Shown here: positions 11,028 through 23,871 of the stretch, one piece after another
Layout: each line of letters starts with the position of its first letter
Position numbering within the stretch: the stretch's first letter is position 1
DNA from: Coregonus clupeaformis
Lineage: Eukaryota > Chordata > Actinopteri > Salmoniformes > Salmonidae
Direction: 5' to 3'
Assembly (NCBI RefSeq): GCF_020615455.1
Contig: NC_059208.1
Span: 73,967,525 to 74,031,524 of the forward strand
DNA length: 64,000 nt
The notes under the pieces: generated by a model
The model's database searches: none
Told to the model about the DNA's origin: nothing
The model's input: the letters and a program-made list of their open reading frames with translations, nothing else
Program-made: the position numbers and the translations under genes

Positions 11028-13908
11028 CGTGTGTTCAACGAGGTTACTGCACCCAATGAGGGAGGAGAAGAGGATGCTTTCCATTTCCTGGGAGAAGTCA
11101 CAGATGTTGATGACTCAAAAAATGCATGGACAGTGAAACTGCCAATAAAAGATACTGCAATAGACTTTAAGACTGACACAGGGACAGATACAAGTATTAT
11201 ATCAGAAAATAGCACACTGAAAAACATGCCACCACTGAAAAGCACAGTAACTAAACTAGACAGGCCAGGGAGTGAACTGAACTGTATGGGTCACTTTACA
11301 GCTACTACTATGTGGGAAGGACCGCAGTTTAGGTTCAAAGTGTATGTGATAAAGGGGTCACATGGAAGCCATCTGCTAGGCCGTAATGTAGCTGTTGCAG
11401 TGGGCTTGGTAAAGAGAATAGAAGAGATCAAAAGCACAAAGCAGCTTAAGAGTGCTCATCCTGCAGATGTGGGCAGGCTGAAGATAAAACCAATCAAAAT
11501 AAGCCTGAAAGATGATGCGGTGCCCTACACAGCCAGACGTGTGTCAGTGCCCATGCTCCCCAAAGTGAAAAAGGAGCTTGACCGCATGGTAGCGAGTGGT
11601 GTGATCGCGGAGATCAGGGAGCCTATAGAGTGGTGTGCTCCTATGGTCCTGGTACCCAAGAAGAACAAAGACCAGCTGAGGGTATGTGCTGACCTGAGAA
11701 GGTTAAGCAAATCAGTGAAAAGGGAGAAATACATTCTACCCACCATAGAAGATATCCTGCCAAAGCTTGCTGGTGCCAAGGTGTTTTCTCTTTTAGATGC
11801 AGCAAGTGGCTTCTGGCAGATTCCACTAGACAGAGAGAGTGCCAAGCTTACCACATTCATAACGCCTTTTAGAAAGTACTATTTCAACACACTTCCATTC
11901 GGAATCACTAGTGCCCCAGAAATCTTCCAGCGTGAGATGACCGAGCTCCTGAAGGACCAAGAAGGTGTGTCCATTTACATGGATGATATACTTATTTACT
12001 CAGACATGCCAGAGGATCATGAGGCGAGACAAATGTCTGCTGCATCAGAAATGGCTTAACTACCCACAACACTGCATTGACGAGAATGTCATTTGTCCTG
12101 ATGATGCCAAGATCCAGGCCATCACCCAGCTGGAGCCACCAAGTAATGTGTCTGATCTGAGGAGGATCCTGGGTATGATTCACTACCTAGGCAGGTACCT
12201 ACCGGGTCTCGCCGATGTCAACAAACCACTCAACAACCTGCTCAAGAGGGACGCTACATGGACATGGAGTGCAGTGCAGGAGGAGGCCTTTAGGAAGGTA
12301 AAGCAGCTTGTCACATAGTCACCTGTACTGGCATTCTATGATATGATAAAGCCTACCATAGTCAGTGCAGACGCCAGTAGTTATGGGTTAGGTGGGGTCC
12401 TACTACAGAAGCAAGATGGACAGTTAAAGCCAGTAGCTTATTGCTCCAGGACTCTCACAGATGCAGAGAAGCACTATGCACAGATAGAAAAGGAGTGTTT
12501 CGCAGCAGTCTGGGCATATGAGAAGTTTACCAGATATCTGTATGGCCTAGATACATTCACACTGCTGAGTGATCACAAACCTCTTATTCCACTAATAAAC
12601 TGTAAAGACCTTGATTTAGTGCCTTTGAGGTGTCAGAGACTGTTGATGCACACGATGCGTTATAACCCTACAGCCAAGTATGTGCCGGGGAAACAACTTG
12701 TTATAGCAGACACCCTTTCCAGACATCCCCAGGCAGCTGTTACACGAGAGATCGTAGAGCTGACCAGTGAAATCGAGGCCTATGAGGATGCAGTTCATAC
12801 AGCATGGCATTTCTCACCCACCAAGCTTGATGTCGTCAAGAAGCAGACGCAACAGGATGCAGAGCTTCAGATGGTGAAACACTATGTGACAACAGGATGG
12901 CCTAAGTATGCAGCCAAAGTGCCAGACAAGGTAAAAAACCTTCTACACCTCCCGACAGAACCTCTCAACCTCACAAGGACTAGTGTTGTATGGTGATGAT
13001 ATAGTAGTGCCACAAAACATGAGAATGTAAATGTTAAAGCGCAGACACTACAGCCATCAGGGCATTGTGAGGTGCCGGGAGTGAGCTAGAGGTAGTGTGT
13101 GGTGGCCTGGAATAAGTCAAAACATCCAGGAAATAGTCAGTACATGCAAAGACTGCCAGGAGTCCAAACCTACTCAGAGGAGGGAACCTCTGATCACCAC
13201 TCCACTCCCCAGTTTCCCATGGGAAAGAGTAGCAGCTGGCATATGTGAACACAACAAGCAAAACGACTTGGTAGTTGTGGAGTATTTTTCTAAATATATA
13301 GAAACAACTTACCTCAAAGACATGTCAGGAGAAACTATAAGAGCTAAACTGAAGAACATCTTCGCCAGGTGGGGATGCCCAAATATTCTAATACAGACAA
13401 TGCTCCCAGTTCTCAGGTAGAGCTTTCACGCAAGGACTATGATTTCAGACACATTACCACCAACCCTCCCTACGCCCAAGCAAATGGTGAAACAGAGAGA
13501 GCCGTGCAGACAGCCAAAGGGATCCTGAAACAGGCTGACCCAGTCCTAGCTCTCATAACCTACAGAGCAACGCCACTGCAAGCCACAGGTGTGAGCCCAG
13601 CACAGCTCATGCTTGGCAGACAGCTCCGCATCACAGTCCCCACCCTGGAGGTTAACCTCCAACCGGCATGGCCAGACCTCCAGCAGGTGAGACGTGTCGA
13701 CCATAGAGCAAAGCAGAGCTTAATGCGTGTCTACAACAACAGGTCAGAAGCCCTTCCAGAACTCCAGCACAGAGTGAACGTTGCCGTGAAGCTGGACGAC
13801 GAACGCGACTGGCCAAAGACGGCTTCAGTGCTTCAACAGTGTGACACACCCAGGTCATACTTGGTCTAGACAGACAAGGGAGTGCTGCGCAGGAATCGAC
13901 GCCACCTG
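11028..13908 (+). pseudogene. Ty3/gypsy pol remnant (protease-RT-RNase H-integrase)
   Basis: A frame from 11031 carries an aspartic-protease-like D-T-G at residues 49-51 and a reverse-transcriptase palm with Y-M-D-D at 316-319. Near 12040 the homology shifts to another frame. This encodes the RT connection and, after an in-frame TAG at 12316-12318, an RNase H-like domain (S-A-D-A-S, S-D-H-K-P) to 12996. A third frame from 13097 holds the integrase core start, and a fourth stretch (13369-13869) holds T-D-N-A and the A-N-G-E-T-E-R block with the catalytic E. There are thus at least three frame changes or stops. No gag and no 5' LTR precede it: the sequence begins just after a SINE, so the copy is 5'-truncated. 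It is an LTR retrotransposon, not a host gene. Confidence 0.85.
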
Positions 13909-15021
13909 AAACCCCTCCACAGTGCTTCAGAGACAGAGTGTGACACGGAGTTGTACTTACCTGTTCCAGATGCCTGTCACTGCACCACATACTCCAGCGC
14001 ACGACTTCTCGTGGCAGAGTTGTCAAACCACCAGACCGATACGGAGAGCATGTGCAGTGATTAACACACAGCCTGCATTATGTGGCAGAAGAACCCCACT
14101 GCAGCTATGAAGGTGACTGGCAGTCCACCCAGCTCAGGTTAGGGTAGAATATAGTAAGGGTTGAAGAAACAACTGTTTTAAGGAATTTTAAAGACAGAAA
14201 ATTAGTTGATGTTTCATGAGTTAAAGACAGAAAAGTTTGTTTATGAATTAATATGTTGAGACACGTTTATTACAGAGTGATGAACTATAAACAGTATGTG
14301 AAGTTTTGACATTTTAGAAACACACGTCTTAAAAGAAAGGGTGGATGTGTTGTATTGGAACTATTTTATTGTAGCGCATGGCGCAAGTATATTCATGACG
14401 TCATATCAAAGGTGAGTCTCTTATGTTGTGTTACTTACAAAAAGTTGAGTTTGCATATGGTATTGTGCCAGGAGTTTTTCCTGTTCAGGCTCACATAGTC
14501 AGGAAAACTCCTGGCCCTAATGCATACTACAGGGATAATTAATTACATTGACACCACTTGGTAGATACTCTAGTGCTGTGATACTGTCTCACAAACAAGA
14601 TAACCTCAACAACCTGTGGGATGTGCATTACCAGTGTAGACTGCAGAAATGATAGTCATATTGAAACCCATCCACCAACATGTGGGCTGATAGATGGTGA
14701 GGAGAATAGGGGGTGTAGTAGCAAGCCTATTTCCTAAAATTGGGTAAACGCTCAAACACTTACTTTAAAGGCCACCCAGCCAAAAAGACTTGTGTTGACA
14801 TTTACTGTCCCGCTTCATGGACAGTGGAACAACACCTTTTGGTATGCAGGCCTTTGGACTATGTGGGATGGTGGAAAGTTGTGCTAACAAACAAGTGGTT
14901 AATGATTACCACAATCCTAAAACGTTTAAAGCTCAATCCTGACACAGACAGATCAAGCCCAGAAAGAGAGATCAATTACGAGGTTTATTTTAGGCCACAA
15001 GTTGATTGAAGTGGTTCAGGT
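13909..15021. other. Gypsy 3' end and apom upstream region
   Basis: A purine-rich stretch 'AAAAGAAAGGGTGGA' at about 14331-14345 is followed by TGTGTTGTATT, plausible as a polypurine tract and 3' LTR start, but no matching 5' LTR is present. A strong hairpin occurs at about 14468-14515, with 'CCAGGAGTTTTTCCTG' pairing with 'CAGGAAAACTCCTGG'. The remainder up to 15021 is apom upstream DNA with no clear TATA box. Confidence 0.4.
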
Positions 15022-15788
15022 ATGTTAGAGGCCAAGGAAGTGTATTCGTTCTTGCTCTTTGTGAATGGGTGGTTGGGTCAGCTCTTCTCCCCTTGCTCCC
15101 AACCAGTCCTTCTATCTACAAGCAATCTCAATACCCAACAGGTAAGAGAGATATGCAGATGTACTATCTGTGTTTTTAGCTCTATTATGACCTATTAATT
15201 AGGTTATTATACACAAGCGATGTAATATCAAAACCTCATGAGCCCTTCATGATGATTATCAAATGATTATTGCGTTTTGGTCTTTAATTTATTTACAAAA
15301 AATATGTGTGATTAAGTTGTATTTATTTTATTTCAACTTTATTCATACAAGTAGTCAACTTTGAGTTAAAACATACAGGGAGTCACTTTTACAAGTGAGC
15401 CCTGCAAACAACATACAAAATACAAGATGCAGTTTGCTGTACTTCCCACCATATGTGGTTTGATTTGACAGAATGTTGTAATTAGAGTCCTACAGCATAC
15501 AGTATATGGTTGTACCTTACAGAAAATCCACATGATTTCACAATTCATGTGGTTTTTCCGTAATGGGTGATACGACTAGATAAGGACAGCACCTCAACTA
15601 ATGGTTTCACAGTTTCAGTTTCAGAGATAGTTTTTGACTTTCTTCCTACTTATGGCATTGGCCTTTCACTTGTCGCTCTCCGCTTTCCCCACCCACTGGT
15701 TTTCAACAGTGGTGGTCGTTTTTTGTCAGTAATTTCTTAAAATATATGTGTTTTTTTCTTATAATTCTCCCCCTCTCTTTTCCTCCTT

Positions 15789-15828
<40 letters not shown>

Positions 15829-18800
15829 ATCTCGGCAAATGGTACTTCATTGCAGCGGCTGGTGTGAAGGAGTCGGATGTGCAGATGTTCAGACAGATGG
15901 ACAGCACTGTGTTTCACCTGAATGAGACCGCTAAAGATACACTACTGTTGACCGGAGCCATGCGTATGTAAGACACCAGGGATAGCTGACACACAATCAT
16001 AATGGTAGAGAAGGCAAATTGGGGTATGTCCCAATAATCTCTCCTTCTTCCTGAAGTTTGCACTTGTTCACTACTCCCCAGAAATGTAAAAGCATTTGAT
16101 TTGTACAGTGCATTCGGAAAGTATTCAGACCCCTTGACATTTTCCACATTTTGTTAGGTTACAGCCTTATTCAAAAAAAAAATTATTCATCAATCTGCAC
16201 ACAATACCCCATAATAACAAAGTGAAAAAATACTTTTAGAAATATTTGCAAATTGATAAAAAATTAACTTAAATACTTTATTTACATAAGTATTCAGACC
16301 CTTTGCTATGAGACTCGAAATTCAGCTCAGGTGCATCCTGTTTCCATTGATCATCCTTGAGATGTTTCTACAACTTGATTGGAGTCCACCAATGGTAAAT
16401 TCAATTGATTGGTCATGATTTGGAAAGGCACACACCTGTCTATATAAGGTCCCACAGTTGACAGTGCATGTCAGAGCAAACACCAAGCCATGAGGTCGAA
16501 GGAATTGTCCGTAGATCTCTGAGACAAGATTGGGTCGAGGCACAGGTCTGGGGAAGAGTACCAAAAAAGTTCTGCAGCATTGAAGGTCCCCAAGAACACA
16601 GTGGCCTCCATCATTCTTAAATGGAAGAAGTTTGGCCACCCGGCCAAACTGAGCAATCGGGGGAGAAGGGTCTTGGTCAGGGAGGTGACCAAGAACCTGA
16701 TGGTCACTCTGACAGAGCTCCAGAGTTCCTCTGTGGAGATGGGAGAACCTTCCAGAAGGACAACCATTTCTGCAGCACTCCACCAATCAGGCCTTTATGG
16801 TAGAGTGGCCAGACGGAAGCCACTCCTCAGTAAAAGGCACATTACAGCCCGCTTGGAGTTTACTTAAAAGCACCTAAAGGACTCTCAGACCATGAGAAAC
16901 AAGATTCTCTGGTCTTATGAAACCAAGATTGAACTCTTTGGCCTGAATGCCAAGCGTCATGTCTGGAGGAAACCTGGCACCATCCCTACGGTGAAGCATG
17001 GTGGTGGGAGCATCATGCTGTGGGGATGTTTTTCAGCGGCAGGGACTGGGAGACTAGTCAGGATCGAGGGAAAGATGAACGGAGAAAAGTACAGAGAGAT
17101 CCTTGATGCTCCAGAGCGCTCAGGACCTCAGACTGGGGCGAAGGTTCACCTTCCAACAGGACAAAGACCCTAAGCACACAGTCAAGACAATGCAGGAGTG
17201 GCTTCGGGATAAGTCTCTGAATGTCCTTGAGTGGCCCAGCCAGAGCCCGGACTTGAACCTGATCGAACATCTCTGGAGAGACCTGAAAATAGCTGTGCAG
17301 CAATGCTCCCCATCCAACCTGACAGAGCTTGAGAGGATCTGCAGATAAGAATGGGAGAAACTCCCCAAATACAGGTGTGCCAAGCTTGTAGTGTCAAACC
17401 CAAGAAGACTCAAGGCTGTGTGATATTTCAGTTTTTTATTTGTAATACATTTGCAAAAATGTCTGAAAACCTGTTTTTGCTTTGTCATTATGGGGTATTG
17501 TGTGTAGATTGATGAAGGGGAAAAAACTATGTAATCCATTTTAGAAGAAGGCTATAATGTAACAAAATGTGGAAAAAGTCAAGGGGTCTGAACACTTTCC
17601 AAATGCACTGTATATGCGTGGGCTAAAAGGGAGTTTCTTATAACAGTCATTTCTTGTCAAATCCATTATGGGAAGTGAACAAATGAGAAACTGAAATTCT
17701 ACCCAGTTGTACACACTTCAACATCTTTTTCAATTTTAGGGGTGTTCATTGCATTGTGAAAAACTGGACCTATACTATTCAGCCTGGCAAAGATGATTTG
17801 ACAATGGAAGGTAACTCACAACCACTCCCACCAACTTAGGTGCAACTTTTAACTTGAGATTCTTTCTCTTAACTCAGGCTTTCAGTGAGTATATTGACCC
17901 ACTGAAAAAGTATTGGGACAGTGACAATTTTTGTTTTGTTTTGGCTCTGTATTCGCCCAAAATGAGTGGACTACGTACAAAAAGTGCTGTACTTTCTAAA
18001 CGGTTCACCCGATATGGATGAAAATACCCTCAAATTAAAGCTGATAGTCTGCACTTTAACCTCATAGTCATTATATCATTTCAAATCCAAAGTGCTGGAG
18101 TACAGAGCCCAAAACAACAACAAAATAGTCACTGTCCCAATTCCTCTGGAGCTCACTGTATGTGTGACCAAAACTTAAGCAAAACTATGTCAGCCCATTT
18201 AATAATTTATTGCCTGTTGTTTTGACACAGGCAGGCCTGAGCTCCAAACTCTAGTGTGGAGTGGAGAGTGGCTGAACTGCACCCAGTGTATCCTGCTGCA
18301 GGAGATAGAGCGTCACTTGGACCCACTAGAGACACACGACGCCCTCAACAGATTCATGCTTTACGGTCAGCCCAGGAGTCATTCATGATTGCATACTGTG
18401 ATGGAATACCAGGAATTGAAGCAAAGCTGAGATAATCTAAGAATTGAGATACATACTATTATTAATACATCACATTGCTGTTTAATTAAATATTACATAT
18501 GTACAATGTACATATTATGTGTTTTTAAATTGTATAACAAGGAGATGGTATAGCTGCCCAAAGGGTTACTGTGCTTAGAGATGCAAACAATATTTGCATG
18601 TTTGCACTGTAAGTGGTCCTCAATGAAAATCGTGTATTTTCTTTTTATCAGCTCGTGGCAGTGCCTTATTGGATAATAAAGTGGTGAAGGCGTTTCAGAC
18701 CCAAACAGCTTGTAAAAATATGGATAGATTTGTCCATCTCCCTCAAGAGAAAGGTTTGTGGTTTTTGTGTGTAATCTAACCTCACTATAAAACAAAAGGG

Positions 18801-20597
18801 CTTGGACCACCAGAGAAAATATATATTCTCACATTTCTAAAATCTGTCATTGAACAGTTACACTACCAGTCAAAAGTTTGGACACACCTACTCATTCAAG
18901 GGTTTTTCTTTATTTTTACTATTTTTTACATTGTAGAGAGGGGTGGCCTCTGCTGCATTGTGGGTGGTTAGATTCTTGTAACGCTCAGGGGGTGGTGCAG
19001 CCCTTCTAGAATATATTAGAATAATAATGAAGACATCAAAACTATGAAATAACACATATGGAATCATGTAGTAACGAAAAAAGTGTTAAACAAATCAAAA
19101 TATATTTTATATTTAAGATTCTTCAAATAGCCACCCTTTGCCTTGATGACAGCTTTGCACACTCTTGGCATTCTCTCAACCAGCTTCATGAGGTAGTCAC
19201 CTGGAATGCATTTCACATTAACAGGTGTGCCTTCTTAAAAGTTAATTTGTGGAATTTCTTTCCTTCTTAATGCGTTTGAGCCAATCAGTTGTGTTGTGAC
19301 AAGGTAGGTATACAGAATATAGCCCTATTTGGTAAAAGACCAAGTCCATATTATGGCAAGAACAGCTCAAATAAGCAAAGAGAAACGACAGTCCATCATT
19401 ACTTTAAGACATGAAGGTCAGTCAATACAGAACATTTCAAGAACTTTGAAAGTTTCTTCAAGTGCAGTCACAAAAACCATCAAGCGCTATGATGAAACTG
19501 GCTCTCATGAGGACCACCACAGGAATGGAAGACCCAAAGTTACCTCTGCTGCAGAGGATAAGTTCATTAGAGTTACCAGCCTCAGAAAATTGCAGCCCAA
19601 ATAAATGCTTCAAGGAGTTCAAGTAACTGACACATCTCAACATCAACTGTTCAGAGGGGACTGTGTGAATCAGGCCTTCATGGTCGAAATGCTGCAAAGA
19701 AACCACCTGTACGGGCTAATCCAGGAAGCGCACCAATAATAAAGAATTCGAGAGACCTGCTTGGGCCAAGAAACACACTAGAATGCAGCGGCCGATGGAC
19801 ATTCCCAAGCTCGCCGCACCGGTCCGGGAAGATGTGTCCTTTGGTCTGGAGTACCAAGATTTGAGATTTTTGGTTCCAACCCGCCATGAACTCTTTGAAC
19901 TGGAATACCTGGGATAGGATGACCCTGCGGTGTGGGTGAGCGGCTGATCTCTGCATGTGTAGTTCCCACCGTAAAGCATGGAGGAGGAGGTGTTATGGTG
20001 CTTTGCTGGTGACACTTTCTGTGATTTATTTAGAATTCAAGGCACACTTAACCAACATGGCTACCACATCATTCAGCAGCGATACGCCATCCCATCTGGA
20101 TAGGGCTTAGTGGGACTATAATTTGTTTTTCAACAGGACAATGACCCAACACACCTCCAGGCTGTGTAAGGGCTATTTTACCAAGAAGGAGAGTGATGGA
20201 GTACTGCATCAGATGACCTGACCTCTACAATCCCCCGACCTCAACCCAATTGAGATGTTTTGGGATGAGTCGGACGGCAGAGTGAAGGAAAAGCAGCCAA
20301 CAAGTGCTAAGCATATGTGGGAACTCCTTCAAGAGTGTTGGGAAAGCATTCCAGGTGAAGCTGGTTGAGAGAATGCCAAGAGTGTGCAAAGCTGTCATCA
20401 AGGCAAAGGGTGGCTATTTGAAGAATCTCAAATCTCAAATATATTTTGATTTGTTTAACACTTTTTTGGTTACTACATCATTCCATTTGTGTTATTTCAT
20501 AGTTTTGATGTCTTCACTATTATTCTACAATATAGAAAATAGTACAAATAAAGAAAAACCCTTGAATGAGTAGGTGTGTCCAAACTTTTGACTGGTA

Positions 20598-20638
<41 letters not shown>

Positions 20639-20692
20639 ATATATGTGTTTTTTTCAGAGTTTTGTCATCTGGAGAATAAGGCGTGGCACTGA
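15022..20692 (+). CDS. apom: Apolipoprotein M (six coding exons, 200 aa)
   Basis: This is a lipocalin that in mammals rides on HDL and carries sphingosine-1-phosphate. Exons: 15022-15141, 15828-15967, 17740-17810, 18231-18365, 18652-18753 and 20658-20692; all introns are GT..AG and the phases join without a stop. Residues 8-22 are a short hydrophobic N-terminus, probably the retained signal anchor typical of ApoM. The lipocalin signature G-K-W-Y-F-I-A-A is at 43-50. Next come A-M-R-M (84-87), N-W-T-Y (95-98), E-G-R-P-E-L (110-115) and an N-C-T glycosylation site (126-128). Six cysteines (25, 91, 127, 130, 176, 192) suit the three-disulfide pattern; 25-176 and 91-192 are likely pairs. Length fits the family (human 188 aa). 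Donor GTAAGA at 15968 was chosen over an earlier GT because only it keeps the frame. AATAAA at 20990 is a possible polyadenylation signal. Introns 2 and 5 each hold a Tc1 element in sense orientation. Confidence 0.9.
15797..15827 (+). repeat. (CT)n tract serving as apom intron 1 acceptor tract
   Basis: An uninterrupted CT dinucleotide run of about 29 bp leads directly into the CAG acceptor of apom exon 2. It is therefore both a microsatellite and the polypyrimidine tract of the splice site. Confidence 0.8.
16106..17610 (+). mobile_element. Tc1-like transposon in apom intron 2
   Basis: Ends 'CAGTGCATTCGGAAAGTATT' and 'CACTTTCCAAATGCACTG' are inverted and TA-flanked, the same family as 7781-8981. 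A transposase start lies at 16490 (M-R-S-K-E-L). Paired-type HTH codons follow, then W-S-Y-E-T-K-I-E-L-F near 16907 (the usual D replaced by Y), K-H-G-G-G-S-I-M-L-W-G-C-F, Q-Q-D-K-D-P-K-H-T and P-D-L-N-L-I-E-H-L-W. Several stops and frameshifts, for example near 16865 and 17110, break the frame. Confidence 0.88.
18861..20602 (+). mobile_element. Tc1-like transposon in apom intron 5 (third family)
   Basis: The left end is 'CACTACCAGTCAAAAGTTTG' and the right end 'CAAACTTTTGACTGGTAATG', TA-flanked. A transposase start at 19353 gives M-A-R-T-A-Q-I-S-K-E-K-R and an HTH region through about 19600. Later blocks (H-G-G-G-V-M near 19978, D-L-N-P-I-E-M-F near 20240) are scattered in shifted frames. 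An extra roughly 75-bp stretch near 18940-19010 interrupts the left terminal region. Confidence 0.85.
20601..20634. repeat. (TA)n microsatellite
   Basis: About 16 TA repeats lie directly beside the right TIR of the preceding Tc1 element and about 25 bp before the apom exon 6 acceptor. A TA target may have expanded here, or the element landed in an existing TA run. Confidence 0.8.
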
Positions 20693-21275
20693 GGTAAGAA
20701 TCTAAATGATTCATTCACTTTTTTTTTTTTATGTACTTCTTATCACTACTGCTCTTCCATTTTGTGGTTATTAGATTACATTTGCTCATATCCATCTCCA
20801 CAATCTATTACAGGCTACCTGCTATTTGTTGGAATCTTCAATCAAGATCATGCCATGCATCGAAATAGGTTTCCTTTTGAGAGTTTAATATTAGCGTATT
20901 GCCCACTCTAACATTGATCCAACTCAGAAACGTGGAACTAATTCAAATGAAGAACTCTCCTCTCAGTCCCCATGTGTAATAGTAAAACAAATAAACAGAA
21001 AAAAAGAACTGCTATTCAAAATACTAGTGGAATCAAAGTCTATTCCAAAGTCTCTGAATGTTTAGAATAGCACTAGTGACCCATGCTTAGACTTCTATGC
21101 ATTTTCTATCGCTCATTTATACTTGCAGTGACAAGGCACACAGTTATCACATTTTCTTAAAGAGCCTATTTCTAGGCAAATATTTCACTTTCACGCATTT
21201 CTCTTTTTGCAAGGGATGACTTGACTCAGTCATGGTTCACTGAACTGCACTGTTCCACTCTTCACCTACCTCCAT
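20693..21275. other. apom 3' UTR and downstream
   Basis: A candidate AATAAA polyadenylation signal is at 20990-20995, about 300 bp after the apom stop. No other gene or repeat was recognised in this stretch. Confidence 0.35.
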
Positions 21276-21432
21276 CAGTGGAGGCTGCTGAGGGGAGGAT
21301 GACTCATAATAATGTCTGGAATGGAGTCAATGGAATGGTATCAAACACTTGGTTTCCATGTGATTGATACCATTCCATTGAATCCATTCCAGCCATTATT
21401 ATGAGCAGTCCTCCCCTCAGCAGCCTCCACTG
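21276..21432. mobile_element. Intact 157-bp palindromic hAT-type MITE
   Basis: The ends are CAGTGGAGGCTGCTGAGGGG and its inverse CCCCTCAGCAGCCTCCACTG. The whole element is nearly one inverted repeat. The octamer ACCTCCAT flanks both sides (21268-21275 and 21433-21440), an exact 8-bp TSD. A degraded relative is at 5636-5792, and the TIR words resemble the 1.4-kb element at 3849. Confidence 0.88.
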
Positions 21433-22143
21433 ACCTCCATCTAAATACCATTCATATATTTAGAAAAGAATCCAGGGCTAGTTTACGGGGGAGGAGCCAC
21501 CCACATTGTTACACTGACAGTGCAGGGGAAATTCCCATGATGCTGCTGACAGATCAGAAGCTCAGAGCACACAGTCGTTCACAACTAGAGTGGTCATTAA
21601 CAGTTCTCTTCTTAATTTGCACTAATGTAATAATACACAGGGTGACTGAAAGCAGAAACAGTGAAATTTGCTTTCACCTGTCCTGTTATTTCTTGTAAGG
21701 TTATTTCTTTGACCTGCAGGTCAAAATCAAGAAAATAGGGATATATGATGGGGTAGACTAGGCCTTTGGGGTGCATTGGATACATTGTACTTGTAATTTC
21801 TATGGTTTAACTACAATAATAGTTGAGACCAGACTCTCATGTCTGGTCCTATAAAAACATCTACAGTATACACTACATTGGCAATAAACCTTTTCCTATA
21901 CAAGAAGGAAGTGGAATTGAGAATTCTTTGAGTTAATAGTTTCTCAAAATTATGTCAAAGCCATTGATTGATGTAAAATAGCACGACTTTCATCTGCACT
22001 GTCATCACTGACAAAGCAAAATGCCCAGTCAATGTACTTGACATTATCAGGTGATGTGGGTTTTTACCTGTAGCCTCAAGGAAAGGCCAAACAACAGTTG
22101 TGTCCTTATGCTTATGTAACATTTTGAATTCTATACTGTAGCT

Positions 22144-22285
22144 CTGGACCTGTATTCATAAAGCGGAGCAGGAGTGCTGATCTAGGATCAGTTTCGCCTT
22201 TCAGATAATGAATAAGATTACATAGATAGGGAACCTGATCCTAAATCAGCACTTCTACTCTGAGAAGCTTTATGAATAAGGGCCC
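22144..22285. mobile_element. Palindromic MITE
   Basis: The left end 'CCTGTATTCATAAAGC' is inverted at the right as 'GCTTTATGAATAAGGGCC'. The inner words 'GTGCTGATCTAGGATCAG' and 'CTGATCCTAAATCAGCAC' also pair. No coding potential is present. Confidence 0.7.
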
Positions 22286-23871
22286 TGGTTAGAAATAATT
22301 GACATACCAGTGGTTACTACCAGTGGCAGGAGACAATTAATTGCTGAATTAGACAAAGTCAACATGTAGCTAACAATGTCACCATTCAAGTACCTCTGTG
22401 TTTCAGCTATGCCCGGGGCTAATATGAATATCAGAAAACATTCCGAAACCTTGATGAAATCCTTGTCTCTCTCCCTCCCCTTCTCCATTTATCTCTCTGA
22501 TTTATGCACATTCAAAGACTTGTGACGCACCAACATGAAGACACTTGACTTCCCAGATACACTTTGGCACGAAACAACTTGTTGACCGGCAGGAAGTACA
22601 GAGTACAGGGTGAGAATTTTCCTCCCGTCTCCGTCAGGATGACTTTAGTTTCTTACCTTTCTCTCACCTGTACAATGTCCATAATAGGACAGCCTCAATC
22701 TCAGCAGGACTTGTTTCAATAAGTTAATATAGTCACCGTACAGCTGAGATTCTATTCTCAGTGTGTTCCTCTTTTCATTTCTGGATCGTTTCTCAAATAT
22801 CAATGCCATTTATATGAAAGCATATCTTGTCAAGCCCAAAAATAGGCAGTCAAACTCCCCTGTATAATATTTCATTACTGTCAAATGATGGTTGTTTCAG
22901 GCCACGTTTAACACACCTGATTGGTGATGAGCAGTTCACTAGTTATATTGATGAGCAGTTCACTAGTTATATTGAGCAGTTCACTAGTAACACACTAATC
23001 AGGTGTGTTCGTGCTGGGCAGAAACAAAAACATGCACACCCTTTAGCACTCCCTGACCAGGAATGGTGAGCACTGGTATGTACCAATATTGAGCCAAACA
23101 CATCTACGATGCTGCACAGATTGAAATCAATTATCTAAAACTGAACAGAAACTGATCAATGATCTAAAACGGAACAGAAACTGATCAATGATCTAAAACT
23201 GAACAGAAACTGAACAGAACATAATTAGATGGATGCCAGAAGGTTTCTGCTTTCAACAACAGCATTGCCTGCACTTCTGCATTTCAGGAAGATGGGGAAA
23301 AGACTAAGAGGCAAACATGATTAAAGGCCTTGTCTGAGAATTTTGCCTGCATTGGGTAAGCACCTAAACCGTGTGTGTGTGTGTCAAGGAAAGCACAGGG
23401 AGGTTGATTGGGGATGCCCCATGGAGCATGAAACCAAGAACAGGAAAGTTAAATAGAAATCTACCAACAAACACACTCTCTCTCTCTCTCTCTCGCTTTC
23501 GCTCTCTCTCCACTTTCTAAATGTTACTTTCAGTCCTGTTTATGAAATCAACTGGAGAAACAATAGGAGAATCAGACAAACCATCAACACTGTGTTGCCA
23601 CTGTTTCATCGCTGTTATTTCATCACTATGTATGTAAAGTCAGATTGAGTCACTGTGGCTGCCAGCTGGTGTATGAAACCATGAAGAAAATTCCCTGTCA
23701 TGTTTTTGTGCCTGTCGAACCCACTGACACTGACCTATATGGGACAACACATGCCTCCCACATCTGTCAATGTTGTACCTTACTCATCTGTAGCCGTACT
23801 AGCCAATAGTTCCTCACCATAGGGATGATAGTGATTGTCACCTTCTCTTTGCCTGTACTGTTATCTATTCA
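22286..23871. other. Intergenic DNA with small tandem repeats
   Basis: No gene is supported. A 24-bp unit built on 'GAGCAGTTCACTAGTTATAT' is repeated about three times at 22927-22992. A 29-bp unit ('GATCTAAAACGGAACAGAAA...') is repeated about three times at 23127-23212. A (CT)n run lies at 23475-23510. Confidence 0.5.

Noticed and set aside
14740..15009. 89-codon open frame just upstream of apom
   Set aside because: No start support and no splice link to apom. The ATG at 15022 gives a complete ApoM-type N-terminus.
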